Positions 1-7,871 of a DNA stretch of 64,000 bases are shown here, piece after piece. The stretch lies in contig CAHJWL010000016.1 in the NCBI GenBank assembly GCA_903642235.1, positions 1-64,000 of the forward strand, in the 5' to 3' direction. The translations under genes and the position numbers were made by a program. This stretch comes from Acidobacteriaceae bacterium (GTDB lineage: Bacteria; Acidobacteriota; Terriglobia; Terriglobales; Acidobacteriaceae). The notes under the pieces were generated by a model. The model worked only from the letters and a program-made list of their open reading frames with translations, was not told the origin of the DNA and did no database searches. Positions within the stretch are counted from its first letter, which is position 1, and every line of letters starts with the position of its first letter.

Positions 1-879
1 TAGCGTTCCATCGGACAGTTCCGCCGCCGCAAGCGGTCGTAATAGGCCATGCTGTTGAAGCTGAACGTCGAAGCGCCCATGCCGATCTTCAATGAAGAGA
101 TGGCTGCCTGGAAACGCATCTTCAATCGTCGTAGCAAGAGCCTCGTCAGGACGTAGCTCCATAATCGTTTGTAGAGCTGCCGCGGGATTGCTTCCGTCGT
201 GATGAAGAACCGGCGTAAATGTGCCTATCTGAGCCGTTCTCGCGAGCGAGTCACTATCAGTACGGAAATGATCGTAGAAGCGCCATCCTCTAACAGCTTC
301 GCGTACGGCAAGCATCTCAGGAGCTCTCTGCGGATCAGCGACACTGCCCAGCATGCTATCCGTGTCCGCCAGATGCTGCGTTAGCATGACCGGTTCTTCA
401 TCTTGGGTCGTTGCGAGCCAGACGAAGTTGTTCCGGCGATCTACCATCGCAGACGATTTCCGATAGACCGAACCGTGCCATATGCACTCCCGCTTAATTC
501 GCGGATCGAGACCGAACATCGTTGCTGGTGGTGGTGGAGGCGGATACCCTAGGTCGATGCTGTACCCATAGTCAACGCTGCCGAAACCCAACTTCAAACT
601 CGCGGCGTTTCGCTTTGCGAGACCCTCCACCGCATGCGTTCCTTGCCGCACACTCCGAGCAATCGTTTCCGGCCCAGCCCAGAATGTAGAGGAGAGTCCG
701 CCCTCTCGGGCAAGAGAAGAAACTACTGAGTTCTGTGCTACATCGGCCAGCAGTCGTAGAGAGCGGTACAAACTCGATTTCCCGCTGCCGTTCGCGCCTG
801 TGATGACGCTCAACTGTCCAAGCGGAAGCACGAGTTCCCGCAAAGAGCGATATCCCTGAACGGCGACCGTGCGGATCAT
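1..879 (-). CDS. AAA family ATPase (RecF/SMC-like), C-terminus cut off by the window edge
   Basis: The reading frame is open from an ATG at 879 to the window edge (293 codons), so the 3' part is missing. The N-terminus reads as a P-loop ATPase: a short beta strand, then the Walker A motif GANGSGKS at about residues 30-37, followed by SLYRSLRLLADVA. At the edge the protein reads AAELSDGTL, the ABC-type signature (LSDG) found in predicted ATPases of the COG4637/RecF-like group. The Walker B and C-terminal part lie outside the window. Such proteins often act as stand-alone ATPases or in defence and toxin-antitoxin pairs, but the partner gene cannot be seen. It is divergent from the yjbQ-like gene. 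ATPase assignment is firm; biological role unknown. Confidence 0.8.
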   Translation of the reverse strand, partial: MIRTVAVQGYRSLRELVLPLGQLSVITGANGSGKSSLYRSLRLLADVAQNSVVSSLAREGGLSSTFWAGPETIARSVRQGTHAVEGLAKRNAASLKLGFGSVDYGYSIDLGYPPPPPPATMFGLDPRIKRECIWHGSVYRKSSAMVDRRNNFVWLATTQDEEPVMLTQHLADTDSMLGSVADPQRAPEMLAVREAVRGWRFYDHFRTDSDSLARTAQIGTFTPVLHHDGSNPAAALQTIMELRPDEALATTIEDAFPGSHLFIEDRHGRFDVQLQQHGLLRPLAAAELSDGTL

Positions 880-1017
880 GAATCTCAGAGTATCGAGCCT
901 ACTTCGGGATTACTACCGACAAACGCCGTTCTCGTCACCGACCCAACCTGAGCATGTGAAATCCCGTCAGCCGACATCGCCCATCGAGTAGCATCTCGAT
1001 AAGCGGGGAGAGCAAGT

Positions 1018-1434
1018 CTGAAGCAGGCAACCCACATCTTCGAGATCACCACCCGAGGCCAGCGCCTCTACGAGTGCACCTCCACCATCACCCAATGGGT
1101 TCGGCAGCAGGGTATGCACACCGGTCTCCTCACCGTCTTCTGCCGCCACACCTCCGCATCCCTCCTCATTCAGGAGAACGCCGATCCCACCGTGCGCACA
1201 GACCTCGAGGCCTTCTTTGATCGCCTCGCGCCCCAAGCCGGCCCCTACCGGCACAACTCCGAAGGTCCAGACGACATGCCGGCCCATCTCAAAACGGCGC
1301 TCACGCAGGTGCAGCTTTCAATCCCCCTCGTCAGCAGCGAACTCGCCCTCGGAACCTGGCAGGGCATCTACCTCTTCGAACACCGCACCCGCCCCCACCG
1401 CCGCGAGATCGTCCTGCACCTCATCGGTGACTGA
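1018..1434 (+). CDS. yjbQ: YjbQ family protein (UPF0047, secondary thiamine-phosphate synthase type)
   Basis: A 138-residue protein, the usual size for the YjbQ/UPF0047 family. Conserved family blocks are visible: HTSASLLIQENADP, then EGPDDMPAHLK, then GTWQGIYLFEHR near the C-terminus. Family members have weak thiamine-phosphate synthase activity; the physiological role is unsettled. Start choice: an in-frame TAA at 1000-1002 and the absence of any ATG, GTG or TTG before the internal Met at 1114 leave CTG at 1018, preceded by GGGGAG at 1005-1010, as the only start giving the conserved N-terminal strand (KQATHIFEITTRGQRLYE). Starting at 1114 would remove about 32 conserved residues. No operon partner; the next gene (purD) converges on it. 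Confidence 0.87.
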   Translation: MKQATHIFEITTRGQRLYECTSTITQWVRQQGMHTGLLTVFCRHTSASLLIQENADPTVRTDLEAFFDRLAPQAGPYRHNSEGPDDMPAHLKTALTQVQLSIPLVSSELALGTWQGIYLFEHRTRPHRREIVLHLIGD

Positions 1435-1621
1435 ACCGCAACGGCACGGGTTGGATTCCTGCAAAAATGCTCCGTCCGCCGTGGCGTAAGCGCTAGCGTC
1501 CGCGGCCTACACTGAAATGGCAAGGGAAGGGTCCTTGAAGCTGGCAACCGACACTTCGCTACCCAGGTGCATAGTCCAGACCTAAACTCAATCCTTCAGA
1601 GACTTTAGCCCCGAAGTACCC

Positions 1622-1635
1622 GGGGGGGGGGGGGG
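1622..1635. repeat. Run of 14 G residues in an intergenic spacer
   Basis: Fourteen consecutive G residues flanked by GTACCC on the left and ACGGTACC on the right, so KpnI-like GGTACC half-sites sit on both sides. It lies between the convergent 3' ends of yjbQ and purD, 13 bases beyond the purD stop. Length could be a slippage-prone variable or a base-calling artefact. No gene reads through it. Confidence 0.85.
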
Positions 1636-1647
1636 ACGGTACCATGC

Positions 1648-2961
1648 CTAGCGCCCGGCCGCCAACGCCCGCCACCCGATGTCCCTCCGGTACTGCATTC
1701 CCGCAAAGGAGATCTTCCCCATCGCCGCATACGCCTTCTCGAGCGCCTCCTTCAACCCCTGCTCACTCACCGCCGTCACCGCCAGCACCCGTCCTCCCGC
1801 GGTCACCACCTCCTCTCCACGCCGCGCCGTCCCGGCATGGAACACCACCACCTCCTCGGTCGCCGGCACGTCCCTAAGCCCCGAGATCACCTCCCCACTC
1901 CGGTACTTCCCTGGGTAGCCTCCACTCGCCGCGATCACACACGCACTCGCTCCCGGCTTCATCCGCACCTCCAACTGATCCGCCGTCCCGTTCACCGCCG
2001 CCTCCATCAGGTCGAGCACATCCGTCTCTAGCCGCAGCAGGATCGCCTCCGTCTCCGGATCGCCCCAGCGCGTGTTGAACTCGAGTACCATCGGATTCAC
2101 CGTCCCATCCGCGCGCGGCACCAGCATGATCCCGCAGAACAGGATCCCCCGGAACGGCACACCCTCCGCCGCCATCCCGTCCACCACGGTCTGCGCCACC
2201 TTCGTCGTCAGCCACTGGCGCATCCCACCTCCCAGCAGCGTATCCGTGGAGTACGCCCCCATCCCGCCGGTGTTCGGCCCCGTATCCCCCTCCCCCACGC
2301 GCTTGTGGTCCTGCGCCGCCGCGATCGGCACCGCCGTCTTTCCGTCACACAGCGCAAAGAAGCTCAGCTCCTCGCCTGGCAGGAACTCTTCGAGCACCAC
2401 CTCCGTCTCCGCCTGCCCCAGCAGCGCGCCGGTAAACATCTCGCCCGCCGCCTGCACCGCTTGCCGGTGCGTCTCGGCGATAACCACCCCCTTGCCCGCG
2501 GCCAGTCCATCCGCCTTCACCACCACCGGCACGCTGAAGCCCCGAACCGCCTCCTCCACCTCCTCAATCGTCACGCACCGCGCTGACCGCGCCGTCGGGA
2601 TCCCGTGCCGCTCCATGAACTCCTTGGCAAACACCTTGCTCGACTCCAGCCGCGCCGCCGCCCGCGTCGGCCCAAACACCCGGAACCCCGCCGCCTCAAG
2701 CGCGTCCGTCGCCCCCAGCGCCAGCGGCACCTCCGGCCCGATCACCACCAGCCCCGGCCGCTCCCGCTCCGCCAGCGCCCCCGCCGCCGCTACGTCCGTC
2801 ACCTCCAGCGGCTCACATCGCGCCATCGCCGCGATCCCAGCATTCCCCGGCGCGCACACCACCTCACTCACCCGCGCCGACCGCCGCAGCGCCCACACCA
2901 GCGCATGCTCCCGCCCGCCACCTCCAATCACCAGAACCGGTACGCCCGTCTCGTTCACCAT
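1648..2961 (-). CDS. purD: Phosphoribosylamine-glycine ligase (GAR synthetase)
   Basis: Catalyses ATP-dependent joining of glycine to 5-phosphoribosylamine, the second step of de novo purine synthesis, in the cytoplasm. With the start at 2961 the protein is 437 residues, normal for PurD. Visible motifs are VLVIGGGGREHALVWAL at the N-terminus, GPEVPLALG, the ATP-grasp segment VVKADGLAAGKGVV, the block GDTGPNTGGMGAYS, and NTRWGDPETEAIL with metal-binding residues near the end. A longer reading from 3051 adds 30 unconserved residues that overlap the divergent gene's start, so MVNETGVPVLVIGGG is preferred. It is a single gene, divergent from the Nramp transporter with about 64 bp between starts. 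No other purine genes are nearby. Confidence 0.95.
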   Translation of the reverse strand: MVNETGVPVLVIGGGGREHALVWALRRSARVSEVVCAPGNAGIAAMARCEPLEVTDVAAAGALAERERPGLVVIGPEVPLALGATDALEAAGFRVFGPTRAAARLESSKVFAKEFMERHGIPTARSARCVTIEEVEEAVRGFSVPVVVKADGLAAGKGVVIAETHRQAVQAAGEMFTGALLGQAETEVVLEEFLPGEELSFFALCDGKTAVPIAAAQDHKRVGEGDTGPNTGGMGAYSTDTLLGGGMRQWLTTKVAQTVVDGMAAEGVPFRGILFCGIMLVPRADGTVNPMVLEFNTRWGDPETEAILLRLETDVLDLMEAAVNGTADQLEVRMKPGASACVIAASGGYPGKYRSGEVISGLRDVPATEEVVVFHAGTARRGEEVVTAGGRVLAVTAVSEQGLKEALEKAYAAMGKISFAGMQYRRDIGWRALAAGR

Positions 2962-3025
2962 AACCAGCAGAATACGACCCAAGCCCCACCCAGGCACCCG
3001 TCCTCGCACCCTATACTCAAAATGC

Positions 3026-4399
3026 ATGGAGGATCTCCAGCCGCTCCCCACTCCCAGCCCCGCGGTTGCCGCCGCCGCCTCCTCCAGTTCCCTTTCGGAA
3101 CCGCCCCGTCAGCACCGCGACACCTTCCGCCGCCACGAGATCTGGACCTACTTCGGCCCCGCCTTTGTCGCCTCCGTCGCTTACATCGATCCCGGCAACT
3201 TCGCCACCAACATCCTCGGCGGTTCGCAGTTCGGCTATCGCCTGCTCTGGGTGCTGCTCTGGTCAAACGCCATGGCCATCCTCATCCAGTACCTCTCGGC
3301 CAAGCTCGGCATCGTCACCGGCCGAACCCTTCCGCAGAGCTGCCGCGACCACTTCCACCGGCCCACCGTCTGGGCGCTCTGGGCCGCTGCTGAGATCGCC
3401 GCCATCGCCACCGATCTCGCCGAGTTCCTCGGCGCCGCCCTCGGCCTCGACCTCCTCGCCGGCCCGTGGATGCAGACCCACGGCCTCTCGCCCACACAGT
3501 CCCTTTTGACCGCCGCATTGATCGCTACCGTCGCCGTCTTCGGCATCCTCGCACTCGATCTCGCCGGCTACCAGTGGCTCGAGCGCGGCATCATGGTCTT
3601 CGTCGGCATCATCGGCCTCTGCTACGGCTTTGAGGTCCTTCTCGCGCACCCCGACTGGAAGGCCGCCGCACTCTCCACCCTCATTCCATCACTCGATCCG
3701 CACGCCTTTAAGGATTCGCTCTACGCTGCCGTCGGCATGCTTGGCGCGACCGTCATGCCGCACGTCGTCTACCTGCACTCAGCTCTCGTGCAGCCTCGTC
3801 TGCAAGAGCTCGCCCATCCGCCAAAGGCTCCCGGCCGTCGCGTCCGTCTGCGATACCTCCGCTTCGAGCTCATTGACGTCTTTGTCGCCATGAACGGAGC
3901 CTGGCTTATCAACTCAGCCATGATCATCATGGCCGCTGTTGCCCTCGCCCGATCCGGCCTTGCCGCTCCCTCCATCCAGGACGCCTACCACACCCTCGGC
4001 CCGCTGCTTGGCCGCGGCGCTGCGGTCGTCTTCGCCGTCGCCCTGCTCTGCTCCGGCCTTTCGTCATCCACAGTCGGCGTAATGGCCGGCCAGGTCATCA
4101 TTGAGGGCTTCCTCGACATCAAGTTCCCCATCTTTCTTCGCCGGCTCATCACCATCATTCCAGCGCTGCTCGTCATCGCGATCGGCCTTGACCCCCTGCG
4201 TATCCTCATCCTCTCGCAGGTCGTCCTCAGCTTCACACTTCCCGCCGCACTCATCCCTCTGCTGCTTCTCACCAGCCGCCCGGATGTGATGCGTGAGTTC
4301 TCAAGCGCCTTCCGCACACGGATCGCCGGCTGGGCGATCGTCACAATTATTCTGACCCTCAATGTGGTTCTGTTAGGCCAGCTTCTCTTCAGCTCCTAA
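3026..4399 (+). CDS. mntH: Nramp family divalent metal transporter (MntH-like)
   Basis: A polytopic inner-membrane proton-coupled Mn2+/Fe2+ importer of 457 residues. The DPGN motif is at residues 55-58 (AYIDPGNFATN) and the second metal-site motif MPH at 244-246 (VMPHVVYLHSAL); both are family hallmarks on the discontinuous helices 1 and 6. About eleven hydrophobic segments follow an approximately 40-residue polar N-terminal tail. The frame is open far upstream, antisense to purD, but the protein starts at MEDLQPLP. No clear Shine-Dalgarno precedes this ATG; a TATACT box at 3012-3017 lies only 8 bases upstream, which would fit a leaderless transcript. A manganese-specific rather than general metal role is inferred from the family. 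Confidence 0.92.
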   Translation: MEDLQPLPTPSPAVAAAASSSSLSEPPRQHRDTFRRHEIWTYFGPAFVASVAYIDPGNFATNILGGSQFGYRLLWVLLWSNAMAILIQYLSAKLGIVTGRTLPQSCRDHFHRPTVWALWAAAEIAAIATDLAEFLGAALGLDLLAGPWMQTHGLSPTQSLLTAALIATVAVFGILALDLAGYQWLERGIMVFVGIIGLCYGFEVLLAHPDWKAAALSTLIPSLDPHAFKDSLYAAVGMLGATVMPHVVYLHSALVQPRLQELAHPPKAPGRRVRLRYLRFELIDVFVAMNGAWLINSAMIIMAAVALARSGLAAPSIQDAYHTLGPLLGRGAAVVFAVALLCSGLSSSTVGVMAGQVIIEGFLDIKFPIFLRRLITIIPALLVIAIGLDPLRILILSQVVLSFTLPAALIPLLLLTSRPDVMREFSSAFRTRIAGWAIVTIILTLNVVLLGQLLFSS

Positions 4400-4440
4400 G
4401 ACCCACGACCGGACTCACACCTAGGTCACCCGGACGCAAA

Positions 4441-4465
4441 AGAGGCAGCCGCTTGGGCTGCCTCT
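4441..4465 (-). terminator. Rho-independent terminator
   Basis: Perfect 10-bp stem AGAGGCAGCC / GGCTGCCTCT with a 5-base loop (GCTTG). On the minus strand it is followed by a short T run (TTTT across the stem end, then GCG), 33 bases after the stop of the small gene at 4498-4818. It may also act on the convergent transporter transcript. Confidence 0.75.
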
Positions 4466-4497
4466 CTCTGTGCGACTGTGTGCAACCTGACGGCCAC

Positions 4498-4818
4498 CTA
4501 CTCCTTGGCTGCCGAGAGCGCCTCACCCAGCTCCTTGATGTGCTTGGAGTTCGGGTTCTCACCGTCAGAGGCAACATTCACCGTATCCTTGCCCAGCTTG
4601 TGCACCAGGGTCAGAATCGCCTTGCCGTCCAGCTCCTTGGTCTGCAGCAGCTTCTTCAGCTTGCCCAGATCGGCCACAACGACCTTCACGCCCTCATGGT
4701 CGTGCTTGGAAAGATAGTCTTCCCATGTCTCGATGTTCGCCACACCCTTTTCCGCGGTTAGGCTCTTTGCACCTTCATGGATCGCTTTGATGGTGTTTGT
4801 AAATTTTGTCGTCGGCAT
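4498..4818 (-). CDS. Small cytoplasmic protein of unknown function
   Basis: 106 residues, lysine-rich and mixed charged, with no signal peptide or membrane segment. I do not recognise the family. The N-terminal half (TKFTNTIKAIHEGAKSL, then WEDYLSKHDHEGVKVVVADLGKLKKLL) looks helical with one central strand; the C-terminus (SKHIKELGEALSAAKE) is helical. An AGGAG sits 6 bases before the ATG and a good terminator follows the stop, so it is a well-defined single-gene unit. Its upstream spacer is long (487 bp), leaving room for its own regulated promoter. Real gene with good confidence, function open. Confidence 0.8.
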   Translation of the reverse strand: MPTTKFTNTIKAIHEGAKSLTAEKGVANIETWEDYLSKHDHEGVKVVVADLGKLKKLLQTKELDGKAILTLVHKLGKDTVNVASDGENPNSKHIKELGEALSAAKE

Positions 4819-5305
4819 TCAAATCTCCTGTTCGTTTCTTGGTTTTCGTTGACGAAGCGACCGGCTGTCGCCATCGATCTCTTCGGATGCGACTTGTTTG
4901 CTCCGCGCGGAGGCCGTCTTGCAGCCCACCAAAGACTCACTTCAAAAACTCCTATAGGACGGAAGAACGATCCTCCAGTACGTGACGCTACCGTTCGATC
5001 GCAGGTCTCCGTCACGCCGGAGCCAGCGGCCACCGCTCTCCTAGGAACGGGACTCACTGGCCTGGTCCGGGTCGTCCGGCGGCGCTTCCAGAACGAGCGA
5101 TCCGACCCGAGTGCTTCGGCGTCGCTGAGCCGCTCTTTGGGGCCGCTGAGCTGCTCTTAGACAAGGGAGCGGCTGCGCGTCTTTCTACCGGGCTCATGGA
5201 CAGGGCCAGCGAAACTGGCCTACAGCAACATGGATTGACGAGCGAAGACCCTGCGGCGTAGCGTAACGGCGCAAGCCTGTTTCCTGCCAAGGGAGGGTCG
5301 CGCTC
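4819..5305. other. Gene-free divergent intergenic region (487 bp)
   Basis: Lies between the divergent starts of the small unknown gene (minus) and the VWFA protein (plus), so both promoters must be here. I see no open frame with a ribosome-binding site, no tRNA and no recognisable riboswitch. A GGGAGGG at 5291-5297 is the ribosome-binding site of the VWFA gene. Confidence 0.6.
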
Positions 5306-6292
5306 GTGAGAAAACCTGTGTGGACCGTGGGATGGCTGCTGGCGCTGGCTGTGGGAGGGGGACTGGGACCCGCCACCGCTCGAGGGCAGGCAGCAGGGCA
5401 GGCGAGTCGTTCCGCTGATCCCGTCACCACCCTGAAGGTCGGCACACGCGTCGTAGAGATCGCCGCCGTCGTAAAGGGCAAGGACGGCGCACCGCGCGGG
5501 GGCATGACGAGGGACGACTTCGTCCTGAAGCAGGACGGCAAGGAAGAGCCGATCCGCTACTTCTCGCAGGGCTCCGAGCTGCCGCTTACCCTGGCGCTGC
5601 TGGTAGACACCAGCGGCAGTCAGCGAAGCTTTATCGGCGACGAAGTCCGAGCGAGCGACGTCTTCTTTGAAACCATGCTCGAGCGCAGGGAAGACCGCGC
5701 CATGCTGGTGCAGTTCGATACGCGTGTCCTGCAGCTGCGCGGGATGACTAACTCGGCAGGCGCGCTGCATCTCTCGTTGCTGAATCTCGGCTCGCAGCCG
5801 GCTACCGCGGGCGGCACCCTGCTGAATGATGCCGTGGTCGCGGTAGCGAAGAACGCTCTTGCCAGGGAGACCGGCCGTAAAGCGATGGTGATCCTCAGCG
5901 ATGGCGGAGACAACGGCAGCCGCGCCTCCGTGGCACAAGCGGTGGAGCAGGCGCAGCGCGGTGACGTGCAGATCTACGCCATCCTTTACAGCGCCTGGCA
6001 GGGCTTCAGCGGCGATCCGGCGATGGCGGGACATGCGGGCGGCCCGGATCCCGGACAGGGTCTGCTCGAAAAGCTGGCGGAGAGCACCGGCGGCCATGTC
6101 TTTACCGTCTCGCAATCCCTCAGCCTGCGAGAGATCTACGCAGAGATCGCGGCGGATCTGCATCTGCAGTACGAGGTCGGCTACACGCCGCCAGCCGACG
6201 TGCAGCCGGACAGCTATCACCGGCTGGAGTTGAAGGCACGGGACAGGAAACTCATGGTGCAGGCCAGAAAGGGATTCTTCGCTCGGCCATAA
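5306..6292 (+). CDS. Secreted VWFA-domain protein, acidobacterial type
   Basis: 328 residues from a GTG start with GGGAGGG 8 bases upstream. An N-terminal signal sequence (hydrophobic WTVGWLLALAVGGG, small residues up to about residue 28) predicts export. A short beta domain (TTLKVGTRVVEIAAVVKGKDG) precedes a von Willebrand factor A domain: LALLVDTSGSQ carries an intact MIDAS motif, D101-x-S103-x-S105, and VILSDGGDNGS supplies the later Asp. This arrangement matches the VWFA-related family highly expanded in Acidobacteria. VWA domains bind proteins through a divalent metal; the ligand is unknown. It stands alone between divergent and co-directional neighbours. Confidence 0.9.
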   Translation: MRKPVWTVGWLLALAVGGGLGPATARGQAAGQASRSADPVTTLKVGTRVVEIAAVVKGKDGAPRGGMTRDDFVLKQDGKEEPIRYFSQGSELPLTLALLVDTSGSQRSFIGDEVRASDVFFETMLERREDRAMLVQFDTRVLQLRGMTNSAGALHLSLLNLGSQPATAGGTLLNDAVVAVAKNALARETGRKAMVILSDGGDNGSRASVAQAVEQAQRGDVQIYAILYSAWQGFSGDPAMAGHAGGPDPGQGLLEKLAESTGGHVFTVSQSLSLREIYAEIAADLHLQYEVGYTPPADVQPDSYHRLELKARDRKLMVQARKGFFARP

Positions 6293-6439
6293 CGACACGG
6301 CCCGGCACGGTACACGCCCATGTGCCCGGTACAAAGAATGGGCTAGGGCGACACATCTGAAAAGCAGAAAATCGGCCTTTTGCGTAAAGAATTCGACTCT
6401 GCTCGCGACTTTTTATCGCGCCGAAACGTTTGTTAAGCC

Positions 6440-7852
6440 ATGCCACTTGTCTCATTTCGCTCCGTGGTCTCTACCCTGGCACTCTGTCTGCTGCCGAGCG
6501 CCCTTAGCTGCTCGGGCGGTTCGGGATCGATGCCGGTGGCCGTGGCGCCGGCACCCGCTCCGGCGCCGACCCCGATCCCCGGAATCGCTCCCACCTGGGC
6601 AGTAGCCTGGGGCGCCTCGCCGGAGAACGCCTTGACCACGGGAGAGAATCAAGGCGGCGCCGAACAGAGCTTTCGCTCGTTCTTTCTGCCGACTGTCTCA
6701 GGCACTCAGGAGCGGGTGCACTTCTCGAATCTGTTTGGAACCACACCTCTGGTGATCGGCTCGGCTCGGCTGGCCGTGGCGGGATCAACCGCCGGCCAGA
6801 CTGCAGCCATCGATCCATCGCATGATGTCCCGCTCAGCTTCGGCGGTGCGCCGGGTGTCACCATTCCGGCAGGGCAGGAGATCCTGTCCGATCCGGTAAA
6901 CGTAACCTACACGTTCGGGCAGAAGATGGCAGTCACGTTCTACCTGTCAGGATCGTTTCCGGCGCTGACCCAGCATGAGTCGCAGGTGACGACCAACTAC
7001 GCAACACCCGCAGGTGCCGGGGATGCAACTACGGACGCCAGCGGAGCGGCCTTCAGCACTGCGACGACAGAGTGGTTCGTCGTGACGGGTGTCGATGTAT
7101 ACGGCGCCTATAAGGGCACCGTGGCCATCTTTGGCAGCTCCTCGGTAGACGGCCACGCGTCCAACTACGGCAACACCAACTCCTATCCGGTCTCGAATGT
7201 GCCGGTGGCGGGGCAGGATAACGATCGGCCGTCGGACTGGCTGGCGCGCCGCTTGAATGCGGCGGGGTACAACCTCGGCGTTCTGAACGCCGGCACACTC
7301 GGCGATCCGGCAGGAGAAGATGTGCGCTCTCTCCCGACCCCGGGTGCCGGCGTCATCGCGGGGGTCGATCGCATGAAGCATGACGTCCTCGATCAGCCAG
7401 GCATCAAGGCCGTCGTCATCTTCTTCGGCGGTGTCGATCTGCGGGCGGACTGCTTCCCGGCAACCACCGTGGAGGATTCGCTCACGAACATGGTGGCGCA
7501 GGCCCGTGCAGCCGGAGTGCGGGTGATCCTGGCGACGGTTCCGCCAAGTGAATACTGCCTGTCGGAAGCGCCGTTACCGAGTGCGGCGGATCCCTACGCG
7601 GGCGATCTTAATCCGGGCCCGGAGAACTCAGGATCCACCCAGCGGCGAGCTCTGAATGTCTGGGTTCGGACCACAGGTGCGACGCTTCCGGGCGTGGTCG
7701 CCGTCGCCGACTTCGATGCAGTGCTCGCGGACCCAAACCACCCGGACTTCATGATCGCGAACCTCAACTCCGGGGACAACTTCCATCCGAACGGCGTGGG
7801 CTACGGTCTGCAGACAGCCACCATTCCACTCTTGAGCTTGCTCGGTCCGTAA
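6440..7852 (+). CDS. Secreted SGNH/GDSL-type hydrolase
   Basis: 470 residues. An N-terminal export signal (STLALCLLPSALSCSGGSG) is followed by a Pro/Ala-rich linker; the Cys could be lipidated, but the preceding residues ALS fit the lipobox poorly. Residues about 45-200 form a beta-rich domain. The SGNH core follows: IFGSSSVDG places the catalytic Ser at about 233, and SGDNFHPNGVGY supplies the D446-N-F-H449 pair (DxxH). A central VIFFGGVDLRADC is the block III-like segment, with Gly-Val in place of the usual Gly-x-Asn. The overall layout matches secreted esterases acting on esterified carbohydrates; the substrate is not identifiable. No operon partner. Confidence 0.83.
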   Translation: MPLVSFRSVVSTLALCLLPSALSCSGGSGSMPVAVAPAPAPAPTPIPGIAPTWAVAWGASPENALTTGENQGGAEQSFRSFFLPTVSGTQERVHFSNLFGTTPLVIGSARLAVAGSTAGQTAAIDPSHDVPLSFGGAPGVTIPAGQEILSDPVNVTYTFGQKMAVTFYLSGSFPALTQHESQVTTNYATPAGAGDATTDASGAAFSTATTEWFVVTGVDVYGAYKGTVAIFGSSSVDGHASNYGNTNSYPVSNVPVAGQDNDRPSDWLARRLNAAGYNLGVLNAGTLGDPAGEDVRSLPTPGAGVIAGVDRMKHDVLDQPGIKAVVIFFGGVDLRADCFPATTVEDSLTNMVAQARAAGVRVILATVPPSEYCLSEAPLPSAADPYAGDLNPGPENSGSTQRRALNVWVRTTGATLPGVVAVADFDAVLADPNHPDFMIANLNSGDNFHPNGVGYGLQTATIPLLSLLGP

Positions 7853-7871
7853 GCCTCCCTCTCCGTCGCGC

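Noticed and set aside
2072..3025. N-terminal extension of the Nramp transporter antisense to purD
   Set aside because: The frame is open by chance; the Ser/Thr/Pro-rich extension has no homology pattern and the transporter proper begins at 3026.
6440..6560. Lipoprotein signal on the SGNH hydrolase
   Set aside because: The residues before Cys are ALS, lacking the usual Leu at -3; secretion is likely but lipidation is not supported.
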